Origin: Hippasteria phrygiana
Taxonomy: Eukaryota; Echinodermata; Asteroidea; Valvatida; Goniasteridae
DNA: 64,000 nt
Direction of reading: 5' to 3'
Assembly (NCBI GenBank): GCA_037893225.1
Contig: JAZGUH010000328.1
Span: 1,240,001-1,304,000 of the forward strand
The position numbers were made by a program, and so were the translations under genes. Of the stretch, positions 24,001-36,700 are shown in pieces. A model generated the notes under the pieces. The model saw nothing but the letters and a program-made list of their open reading frames with translations. It did no database searches and had not been told where the DNA came from. Each line of letters opens with the position of its first letter. The first letter of the stretch is position 1.

Positions 24001-27000
24001 GGGAAACGAAAAATCATTCTCTTCCAGATATTCAGGCCAAAAAAGGGATACTGCGTATGCCGAGCTTCTTAGCATTGGCCATCAGTTGCTCACTGTGCTC
24101 TTCATTTTTGACTCCAAAGGCGTAGACCGTACAGTGTTCTTGACTGGTTAAAGTCGCTAGATGGGACGTTGTCCAACCGGAACCGGTGTAAATGTGGATG
24201 ATGTCATCTCCTTCATTCAAGAGAGATTTGACGGAGTGAGGCCCAAGACAACAGCTCTTTTCCTGAGAAAGACAATAACAAATGGAATCTGAGGAGACAT
24301 CAATGATTTAACTAAATCTTAATATTTAAATCAAAAAATTAGCAAGTTCTTTCTCAAAGGCAAATGACAGAGTACAAGAAACAAACATGTAGGGAACACA
24401 CATGCATGAGGGGGTGGGTGGAGAAACACAAAAGAGGGATGCAAAGGAGCCTGGCAGTGGATAGACATCAAAGGGAGGGGAAAGGATCAGGACAGCCAGG
24501 AAGAAAGGAACAAAGAAGTGTGGTTAGGGTAAGGATGAAGGAGGGGAGGGATTAAGATGAAGGATGAAGCTGGGGAAATGGGACAAAGGAGTGTGGTGAA
24601 GGGGGGGGGGGGGTTAAATGGAAGGTGGTAATAGGGCAAGAGAAGGAACAAAGGGAAGTGGCAATTATAAACAGGAAATGGAAAGACAACCCCATGTGGC
24701 CAAGTGGGCAAGAGACCCCAAGAGGGTATGCCAGGAGGATAATCTGTAAAAAAAATGACAATGGGGGAAAATTAAGAGTTAATCATTCCCTTCCTGGATG
24801 TTGAGACCATGTGGTTCAATAGTCCGAAGACGTTTCATCCACATTTTCTCTCTGCTAAGGCGAACTGAGTCCTTGCGGTGGCCAAGTGATTCTATGCCCT
24901 GTAGAATCATATCAGAAATGGAATGGTTAGGCAAGTTGAAGTGATGACCAACAGGGGTGTCCATTTTCTTGGTGTTCACAGTCGATCGATGGCCATAGAA
25001 ACGCTTTTTGAGCGTGTTCTTGGTCTCCCCGACATACTGGATACCACAAACCTTGCAAGAAAAGAGATATATGACATTAGAGGTGTTGCAAGTATTGTTG
25101 CCATTGGTTCTGTGAGTAGTGCCAGATGAATGGCCAGAAAAGGAGTCAGACTCCTGCATGTGAGTCTGGCAAACAACACACCTGGAATCGCACTTAAAAG
25201 TACCATGCTGTATGGGAGGGGATGCAGCCAAGGTGGGGACCTCGGCTCGAACAATCAGGTCTCGTAGATTGCGGGGGCGCCTATAAGCCAATACTGGGTT
25301 GTCAGGGGCGGCAATAATATTTAATTCTGACACCAGATTTCAGGGGCCTGGGGATGCACCTTATTGGTAGTTTAAAACTGATGCAAGTTGGCTCATAATT
25401 TTTTTGGCTGAACAAACACAAGGCCTTCACACACGACAGCCTCTCGACTCGGGGTGAAGTCAAAATCAAACCAGGACGAACCCCTGATGGGCCGCCCTGG
25501 GCTGAATCTCAATTTTTCAACTCCACATTCAACCTCGCATTGTGTCATACATGTACTTGTGTCAAGTTCCACCTGGGGCAAACTCACCCCTGCTTATATT
25601 ACAAAACTGTTTTCAACCCGGGCAAGTGTTTCAACCAAGAATGAGAATGTCAACCCTGGTCTGGAAACTCTGGTGTGCAAATAAAGGGCCTTAAATGGGG
25701 GGAGGTGAGTTGGTCTCAGCGACAGCGGAAGTCAACTTACCCCGCCTGGCTTACGGGTCTGAAAATTGGGATAATTTCTCCGGAATCTGTTGAAGAATTA
25801 TCCTCTATCTAGATCTGGGCCCAGGAAAACTGTAAGGGTGGTAGGGTTGGCAATTCAAAATGTCGCCAACCACTTGTGATCGTAACATTTTTCCCAGAGT
25901 GGCTTTTAGCCTTGCATTGGGTGATTTCTATTAACCCTGCAGTGTGGCATGACAATATACACGCACTGTTACACCACGGTGACCTACTTAACAAAACAGC
26001 GGCATGGCACAAAGCCGAGTTAACAACAAATTTGCTATCCTGGTGATGTGCAACCTGGGAGATCAAAATATGTTACCCCATACCTACCTCCCATTCCCCT
26101 ATAACAGTTACAAGTAAAACCCTTATGACCCACACTAACAGCAAGACGTGTACTGCACATACCTGAATGATTAGGTTTCCCTTTCTAACAAGATAACTGT
26201 CTTCCAGTGCAGGTCTGTTCTGTGCATCAAAGACCAGGACGTTGGGACACTGGGAGTCCACGGTGACGCTGTACTCTCCCAGTGCGTTGATGGAGGTGAC
26301 CTTCTTGTAACCATCTTCAGTCAGCTGCTCAATCACCTCTTCAACGCTAAAGGATGAGTAGAAGATGAGAGAATAGGAAAGAGCCAGGTTAGAGTATCAA
26401 TCAAATTAGAGGCAAATTCCACCCATTGCGGTGGAATCGTGTAAACGGAGCTGGTGACACATTGCCCAATCACATTAGTTATAAATTTGGAGGCGGAACA
26501 TGAAAAGTCCGAAAGGAACAAAAATTACTGCACCAAATGCCTACAGTGGAAACAAGTCAGCCATACGGAACATCAAATGTTTGAAACTGGAAATACAGTT
26601 TTCATTTACAACTTTTGTGAGCTTTTGCAGTCAACCATATGAACACAAACAAGCTAATTCAAGAAATCAGAAGAATAACTATTTTTCCTGTATATGATAT
26701 TTTTCAGGGTTTTGGTCTTAAAACTTTGAATATAAATGTAACGGTTGACCACAATAGAAAAAATCCACTTCAAAATAAGATAGACTGCCAATCAACCGTT
26801 TTTGACGTTTTCAAATGGTACTAATTCCATAAGTAAACTTCTCCCCCATCAGCCAATCCTAGCCTAATAAGTTTGAGACAGGATCGATTAAAAGGCTGGC
26901 AATTATACCTCAGCCTTGTTGACTTTTACTCATGTTGACTTTACCCTTGTTGACTTTTACTCATTGCTGCATGGGTATTTGCAAAGCCGCAGCACTATAT

Positions 27001-27671
27001 GGGTCCTTCATTTCTTGACAACGATTAATGGATGTATTGTTGGCAAACAGTTAAAGACTGCTGTTTGCTAAATTAACCCCAACTCCCTAGGGTGTGTGGA
27101 AAATCATATTAAAATTGGAGGATTCAGGACTGTTAGGGTTCTAAAGTCCAGGTAGCTTGCAAGCACTATGTGAAATTACCACGCAATATCTGACAGGCAT
27201 TCAATGCAATTAAAAGGAATCGAATATTGTTAAGGCACCAAACGCAGTGAAGCCATAACAAAATTAGTAATTTTAACCCTCCCTCTCTCAGGGCCAAAAT
27301 GGAGCCAACTACCCTATATATCAAACCCAACACAGTGACAGGTTGAAACACACACAAGCTGTATGAGTTGGTGGGTAGACTTTTTGATAGGCTATGATAG
27401 TTATAACTATAGGAGGGTTGAAGTAAAAAATGTTTTTATTATTTTTGACTAGACCTGTATTTGTGGCTTTCAACAGTCTCTCATCGCGAAAATTAATTTC
27501 TAGAATTATATACCATTGGAAAAACACATTATAAGCTTTAAAATGATGAAAGAATTATTAAAATTGGAGCAGTATTAAAAAAGTTATGATAATTTGAATT
27601 TTATTAGATGACACAAATTCTGGTGATGTGTACCTTACTAAAATAAAAAAAAAATTAAACATTTTATTGTA

Positions 27672-27707
<36 letters not shown>

Positions 27708-30700
27708 AGTATGATTTTATTTCACATAAACTAGCAATTTAAGCAATAAAACAAAAATCGGAGGAAATGCGACTTCCAACTGGTCCCTTGTAAGAATGGC
27801 ACATTTGTTCTGGACAATCAACCATTTCTATTTTAGCATGAACATGCTTCCTTAACAGCTCATGTTTGTCAATCAAAAGGCTAAAATGGTGTGCTGTCAT
27901 TCAAAATAAAAGTTGAAACTAAGGATAATCAATAATTAGCCATGATGGAAGATAGATAATGACCATTAGCAAAGTAATGAATTAGGCAAATCACATTTTG
28001 AAGATGTTTTTAAATAACGATACCAGTTATATATGCCAGCGTGATCAGGTGAAAGAAATTCAGAACATTTTCTCTGTATTTTGGGAAATTGGTAAAAAAT
28101 GAGGAGCAAGCTGCAGGACTTAATCTGCACACTTCGAAAAAGGATTGCCATACAAGTTAAAAGTATAAAAATCAACAAGATCAACTGTAACAAAGGCACA
28201 TAAGCCGTTTCACACTGGACTCATTTAAACAAAAAAATTACTGAGATGTTGGTAGAATTACAATTTAGTGAAATCTTTCTAGTGTTCACACTTGAACTTT
28301 AAACTGTGGAATGTTTAATGAGATGCTGCTTTACTGCTTGTTCATAGTAGACTTATCATCTTGGGTATATTGACCTGGTCAGTTTTTCTAACCATCTTAC
28401 TATAATTCCAGGAATCTCTGTCTGTATGTATGTATTTATGTACAGGTTCTATATACATCCGAGGACAAGAGGAGAATTTTTTTTACAAAGAAACCCTTCA
28501 GTCCTCGCAAGTCAAGTCTTTTGTTGAAATCAGTCCTCGCAAGTAGAAATACATGCTTAGTCTATGGGGTTGGGTTATATTAAAGGAACAATAGGAAACA
28601 CAAAGTATTGTCCTCGGAAGTATTGGGAAAGTACGACTGCTGTGTGTATGTGTGTCTGTCCGTAATTCGATTATTTCCAGAACCGGGCACTGTATGAAGT
28701 TGAAAATCGGCAGGTGTATTGCTCAGGACCCACGAATGTGCAGTGTCAAGTTTGAAGTTGATTGGATGAGCGGTTCTCAAAAAAGCTGCAAAAAAGCAGC
28801 AATACCGGAGGCCTAGCTAGACCCGCACTATAGATCGTCACGCACTGCTGCACATTTTGAACGGGCACCACTGCACTGCACCGCCACAGGTATAGACCGC
28901 CACAGGTATGACCGCCACGCATGCAATGGGGCGTGATCTAATATGCAAATTAGACGCATGCGCATCAGTGTTACAAAACCAGCTCTTCCCAAGAAACTCA
29001 CTTCCAAAGCTGTGATACACGTGTGGCATGGAAACATACACCCGTGGCTTTCTATTAACGAAAGCCAAGCAATTTGTCTGTTTCGAACAGGCACATTTTG
29101 AACGGGCACTGCACTAGTAGGTTAATTGACCAGTAAAAGTAACATTGGATTTGGGGAAAAGTAACCGAGAGCAGTTGCCTGGGCTGGTTACAATGGACTT
29201 TAAATTGAAAAAGTAACCATGTCTTGGTTAGTTTCACCTAAAAAAAAAAGAGGGTCCAACAGGGGCATGACTATAGACTACTGCAGTAGACTCACCTATT
29301 CTGTAGCTGATTCACCCATGCATATATTGGCATCTTGGTTCCACATTCCTCTCGCTGCCGGACTTTCTCCGGCAGGAGACACTCCACGCTCCGTGCCTGG
29401 AACTTGATGCGATTCCGGGCCAGGGAGGCGTTCAGCTTGGTGGTGTGGGCAAACAGGTCGTCTTCAAACTCCTGGACGTAGGGGACGATGGGCTCGTTGG
29501 GTTGCGGCAAGCGCTTGGCAAAGCGGCGGTTGAGCATATCACAGAGGATGACCATGATGACGCCGTGATTCTCATCGGGCTGTTGGTCAAGTTTCACATT
29601 TGTGTCAGTACCCAATTTTGTATTACCTTAAAAAGATCATGCTTTTTATAACAATACATGTAGGACATTACTTCCATGTTACTATGAAGATCTTTACGTT
29701 AAGCAATGATTTACCAGTCTTTGGCAGACAGGCAACCCAAGCGAACAAAAACACACTTTGCAAATCACCAAATCCCAAATTGTTTGTTCCTGGAAATTTA
29801 AACTTTAATCTCAAATATACAGTTATGCCCAAAATTATTCATACCCTATATGAAAAATCTGGTAGCTTGCTTTTCTCTCATACATAAAAGCTGGATTGGC
29901 GGAACTTAGGCTTTACTTAATGACTTTTAGTTGCCATCTACATATATTTCGGTTTCACATCATTAGCATAAAAGTACAAATAATAAATACAATGATTCGC
30001 AATACCCCGAATTTGGCATGGGTATGAATAATTTGGGGCACGACTGTAACTTACCACCGTGTCATAGCCATAGTAACCACTGTCCACTAGCATATCCTCC
30101 AATAAGGCTTGATCTGCAGAAAGCAATCAAATAAAGACTTGATACAATAACGTTGAAGGCTTCTGTGAAAAAAATATGGAAACAGACACAAAATTAGATC
30201 TGTATTTGTTATCTTCAAAATCAGGTTATACGAATTTAATTGTTTAATACATCAATTGCAAAAACCAGTTTTAAAACAAATTGCTCAGGCACTGGAATAA
30301 GGCTGATTGATTGTGTGAAACTTAGCAGAAGCTTCAAAATTAGTGTAATTTAATTTGAAGGAAAGTGTTGAAATGTTTATACAAGAGTGATTTGCTTGTT
30401 TCTGAGCATTGAGGCTCTGACAAAAAATGTACATGTACTTTACAAATTATACTCATTATACTTGTATGGTATTACTTGATGTGAATTAATGTCTTTACAT
30501 TACCGGTACGTTTTACTGCATGTCTTATAATGAGGTTGCTGTCCCAATTGTGAGAATAGAGTGTGTGAAGTATGACATGTTTACATGACACTAAAGCCCT
30601 GTCCGCACTGGACTTTTTTTGGGGTAAAACTTACTGAGACGATGGGTACTTTTCCCATTTTAAGTCCAGTGCGGACAGTTACTTTTCCTGAGTCCAGCGG

Positions 30701-33700
30701 TTACTTCTACCGGGCAACTGCTGCCCAGGAAAACTGACCAGGTAACTTTTCCCGAGACGATAAGTTTAGTGCGGACAGTGCGAGTCGGTAAAAGCAGCTC
30801 AGGAAAGCGTACATCCGGCCCGAGCGCAAGGTCATGCTTCACAGGGAAACCACGCATGCGCTTTGCATTGTTTCACGGCGGTGCGGTGCATATGTGGCAA
30901 GTTTCCAAATTCCAGTGCGTTGTTCCTCTTTTGGTCGCAATCATGGCAGATTTTATTATTGATACAGTCGGAAGTTTGATTGTGCTAAAGATGTAGCCTA
31001 CGTGTACACATCGGCCGAAAAAATGAAAAGGCACGCGTGATTTGGGTCAATCGCGTCAATGTAGAAAGGTCACGCAAAGCACCCTCATAAGTCGTTATAA
31101 TGACAGCTCGGTTACTTCTACCACGGTCTCGGTAAAATTCTCCAGTGTCAAAAGTCCAAGTGTGGACATTGGTCACATTTTACAATTTTTCATTTTACCA
31201 TTGTCTCGGTAAAACCTTCCAAAAAAAAAGTCCAGTGCGGACACGGCTTTAGACAATATAAGTATTTGTAAATGTAGTACTTGTTTTATAAATATTCACA
31301 ATTTGTAGCCCCTGTAGATTTAACTATTAATGGTCAAAATCTACATGTACATGTATACGTGTACGTGTACATGCAACTTGGTAATGGATGCACAGGTCCA
31401 CTACTACTGCATGAGTTTACATAACCAGATGTTCAGGTACAGTTGTGGTCAAAAGTTTACATAATAGATGTACACTTGGTGAGGAAATTATTCCTTTAAT
31501 ATAATTAACCTAACTGTGCCACACCTGCCAAAATCCAACACCATGTTGCGTTTAATTTTGATAGGTTCAGGACTGTACATTGTAGCTCCTTGGTTAAGTT
31601 ACATGGAGATATGATGCTTAGTCCAAACAAAAACTACACAGTGTTGGATTTTGACAGGTTGAGGACATTTCCTAGTAAAAATGTCTTTAGAGAGGGGATT
31701 AGGGTTAAATTTTTCCTGGAGTTTTTCTGTTTCTTGCAATTTTTTGACTCAGTACATCAATAAATTAAAAATCATGTTTCACATCCTCATGCATAATGTA
31801 CTGGATTTGGTTCACATCAACTTCACAGCTTTGGGACGAGTTGGAATTGTCTGCAGGGATGCAGTGTATGTAACCTTTCAACCAGTACTTGATGGGAACA
31901 TATTCCTTATCTACGTCATTAAAAAAATACCCCAAAAAAGTGAAAGTACATTGTACTGTTAGCAAAAACAAAAATGGAATATTTTCCAGCTTAGCTAAGA
32001 AACACACTTCTAAGAGATATTAAATTCAATGATTACTGAAAACCTTTACTGATATTATGCAGTACTATTTATGGTTACTTGCTTACTCACCATTTCAATA
32101 TTAGAATAAATTTGGCATTAACAAGTTACAGTTTCCTAATCAAATCATGTTCTCAACCATCTAAGTGACTAGATGTGGCTTTCAACATGTTCATTCATAA
32201 TGTATACTGTACGCACTGCATGCATATCAACATTTTCCATGTTTATAGGGGAGATGGGGGTTAGTTGGAACACGGGGTAACATTGAGATTTTCTTCCACA
32301 GCTAGAATTAATTTTATGAAATGCTTTCCCATAGATGGGGTAAGTTGGAACACATCGTAGTCGTGTTCAAGGTGGATTATTCAAGTAACCATCAACAAGT
32401 CTAAGAATTTTATAGGCTACATTTGTAACACACATAAACTGGTATAGTTATTGTTTCTTGAATAAAATTTGTTTGTGTTTGACAGACGTTTTTGTGAAAA
32501 TCTAACCCCCATCTCCCCTACCAACTTTTTCATTCTCTCAAACACTGGCATATTTCAACCTTCCAATCTGGTTTCATAGGAAATCCTATGGTGGAAACTA
32601 TACAGTACATTGTACCCACACAGTTTGACAAACACTCCAACACCTGTTTACCACTGAAAGCAAACGTTTACATGTATGTAGACCACAGACCACTTGAACT
32701 ACTTACTAATCAAACTACAGGAATACTGAAAATGCAGTATTTTTCATGAAGCGCAATGTGTTCAGTTGGTATTCAAATATGTGATGAACTGCAAGGTAAA
32801 TGTACATCAGAAAATATCACAAATGTACATCGCTTTAAAACATTATAAAGGATATTTACCCTAATAAATGAAAGGTTTGCGGAAACACCATGTGGAAATA
32901 TTTCTCAATTGAGAGAATTATGGTTCTGAAAAGAACCAGAGGTATAAACTGGACGTTCCGGTCAGTATGCTCTGACCTCTGGTTCATTTTAGAACCATTC
33001 TCTTAACCCCTTGAGTACAGTAATTACAGTGAGGAGCCGGGGTGCCGCGTCAGCTTTGCAGCCAAGCGAAACGGACAAAACAAGCTTGTGCAGCCAAGCG
33101 TATCGAACACAATAATCCAACAATGGATTGAAAATGCAGAAAATGGTGTCTATAGACATCATCCGGCCTGGTGGCAATGTTTTTTTGGCGCCATACATGT
33201 ATGGCGTCCTCCGTACGCAAAGGGTTAATTGAGAGATATTTCCACATGTTTTTTCCGCAAACATTTCATTTATTAGTACCTCTGCCATGCAGAGGCTCAA
33301 ATCTTACTGATATTTACCCTAACCCTGCTAGATCCAACAGGATTAAAACGCTGTTGTATTTTGTTGGATGTAGCAGTAAGCACAAACTGCATGGTGTGTT
33401 GGTTTTTGTCATATTTAACAGGGTGACAGCTAAATGTACCTGTTGCATTTTGTCATTTACATGTAGGAGAATGGAAGCAGACTTCTAGTAAAATGTCAGT
33501 TGCATTTGGTTGGATTTCGTTGGCAGGGCTCATACAAACAAAATACCTGTTGTATTTTGTTGGATTCTGCAGGGCAGCTGAAAATGTGTACTGTACAGTA
33601 ATGTACATGTGCATCTAGGCAGTCACTGCATAATTTTTCTGTTGAATTTTGTTGTATTTAGCAGGCTTCTTATATCAATTTGTTGGAAATTGTTGGATAT

Positions 33701-36700
33701 AGCAGAGCCATATAAAACACTAAAGGGGGTTAGGGTCAAGTTTAATTTTACCTGATCAATCCATCCTATTTTAAATATGAATTGATGGAACTATATATTT
33801 ATCATATTTATCAATGTTGCATCTTCTTTCATTTCAAAAACTTATCTTCAATGTAAAACAGTAATGAAGATCCCCTTCCTCCCCCCCACCCCCACCACCA
33901 CCCCCACCCCCCCACCCCCCCCCCCCCAAATATTACAGTAAGAACAGCAGGGATAGGAGAGCTAATAACCTCAAGCTAATAACCTCCCATGAGGATGCTT
34001 TCCATCATCAATTGCATGGCAAATAAAAGGCTCCCCAACACTCAGGAAACTGTATGATTTATTTCATTTTCTGTAGGATCAGGATGATTGATGACATTAA
34101 TTAATCTAAATTCCTTACATCTGAAGTTGCATTGCTGCTAGGAGACTGCTAAGTACATCAACTGTACACAGACCTCAGTAATTGAAGCAAAACAGAACAA
34201 AATATGATGCTTTCATATTTTTAAGAGCTTTTGAGCTCGTTATTAAGCCAAGTGTTTTCCAGTTGGTAAAAATTAGATCTGTTGACTATAGCTTGCCAGT
34301 TTTAAAACTTCAGATTTATAGGAAAAACTCGCAATGTTCATTTATATGACAAAACGTACCCAATAACTGATTTCAGATTTCTTTACAAAGATATTCCGGG
34401 AACTCAAAAGTTTCAAATACGCTATTATGCTACAAGGATACTGAAGGGAGTTTATGCCACTCCGTTATTCAGGCATTATGACTTTAAAACAGTGCAAGCC
34501 TTTTCTATACACTGTAAAATGCTTCAGATGCAGGGTCTGGTTGATGCAGGGTCTGGTGGTGGTGTTGCTTTATATTCGCATGATTCTTTACATGCTGTTA
34601 ACTATGATATTCCGATCCCACAGCAACTTGAAGTAGCCTCGGTTAAAATTAGACCATCATTATTACCGAGGTCTATTTCTTGTTTGTATTATTGTGTTGT
34701 TTATTCTCCACCAAATGATTCTAATGCAGATCTTCTGATTTGTCATTTGCAAGATACCATAGATGGAATTACTACTATTTTTATCCCGATACTGGAATTG
34801 TAATTGCCGGTGATATGAATCATCTTGATGTAAATCAACTTTAACAACAGGTTCTTTTGTTCAAGTGGTTGAGAGCCCTACAAGGGGCTAAGCTATGTAC
34901 ATGTATCTTGGACAACTTCAAGATCATCACTAATATTCCTAGTCAATATGAGCTTCCTGTTATCATGGCTCCTATTGGACATAGTGACCATTGCACAATT
35001 TTGTGGAATTCAAAAACAAATGTATGAGTGGTCAGATGTGTACTCTGCTTTAGGTACTCAGCATAAGTGTGACATTTTTAATAGCACTTTGTACATGTAT
35101 AATGCAATGAATAAGTACTTTCCATTTAAATCCATTTAACTACACATCAATGATAAACCCTGGATGACCGGTGAAATCAAATCTTTGATTAAGCGTAGAC
35201 AGGCTCTTCTCTCGCAGGGTAATATCAGATGGAAATCAATAGAAATAGGATTATCTGTCTTATTATACCACTGCCAAGAAAGATTATCATAATCGTGTCC
35301 AAAGGTTAAAAAATACAAACCCGGCCACGTGGTATCGTAGCATAAAACTGATGACATCTGGCAAGAGGGCCAGAGATGGGATCCCAGCATCGATCATCCA
35401 TGAATTTGCATATGAATTGAGTAAACCCCTTACTACAATCCTTAATTCATCTTACCAAGAAGGCGTGGTTCCAAATCAGTGGGAAAAAAGCAATTATTAT
35501 TCCTTTGCCGAAGAGTTCTCCCCCAATTTGGAACAAACTCCGCCCAGTGTCACTAACTGACCATTTTGCCAAATTAGCTGAGCATTTTGTTGTTCACTGG
35601 ATTACTTCAGATATCCACATGAATTTGGATCCTAACCAATTTGGTAATATGAAAGGGGTATCAACAACTCATTATCTGATCAAGCTTGTTAATAATTTAT
35701 GCTCTCATGCGGAATCTTCAAAAAGTTACAGCAATTTGGTTGTTACAGATTTTAGTAAGGCATTTGATCTTGTAGATCACAATATTCTGGTTAACGATTT
35801 ACTCCACTTGGGTACACGTCCTTCAGTAATTCTTTGGATTTGCAGTTTTTTTACTGAGCGATCCCAATGTGTGTATTAAAGGTACACAAAATCTTTATCT
35901 GAATCCTATGTTTTGAAAGGGGGTCTTCCTCAGGGGACTAAATTTGGTCCCTTGGGTTTTCTTGCCAGATGTAACGGTGCAGTTCCGGGGCTGTTACTAA
36001 CAGCAAGGTTTTGAGTCTGAAATATGTGACCGGCTCTGCAAAAAGGGGTATTATGTCGCACTATGTGAAAATGCACACAGGGCAGTTCTATGTGAAATGG
36101 GCAAAAAAATCTTCATGTAAGTTATTTTTTTGTTTTTGGTTTGTTAACTTCTTTTATATCTATATTTTCAGAATTAATTTTTAGAAACATTAATATTGAT
36201 GAATAAAGATGAAAAAATAGATGATGATAAAAATTATTTCTATCTTAATTTTGTTGCACTTTTTGTGTTTAAGGCCTTTATCTCTAAATGCACCTCCGTT
36301 AAATTGGGAAAATATGAGAATACAAATGTCACGATATCTCGAGAACACAAAATGCCACAGGGGTCAAACCTACACCAAATTAATTCTTAGGATGTGACAA
36401 GTTCAACTATGCATATAACTAATTTTTCAAATTTTGCGACATAATAGCCCTTTTTGCAGAGCCGGTCATCACATATGTCGATGATATGACCATTGTTGAA
36501 AATTGTATCAACAATGAACCGAGTGTTATCCAATCTGTTTTAGATGAATTTAGTGAATGGGCTGTACAAAATAACATGATAATTAATCAAGATAAATGTT
36601 TTAACATGAATGTATGTTTTATGAAGAATACTCCTCAGTTTTCGCCCCTTTAGATATTGGATACTGATCTTCAGATGGTTGACTGTGTAAAAATTCTTGG

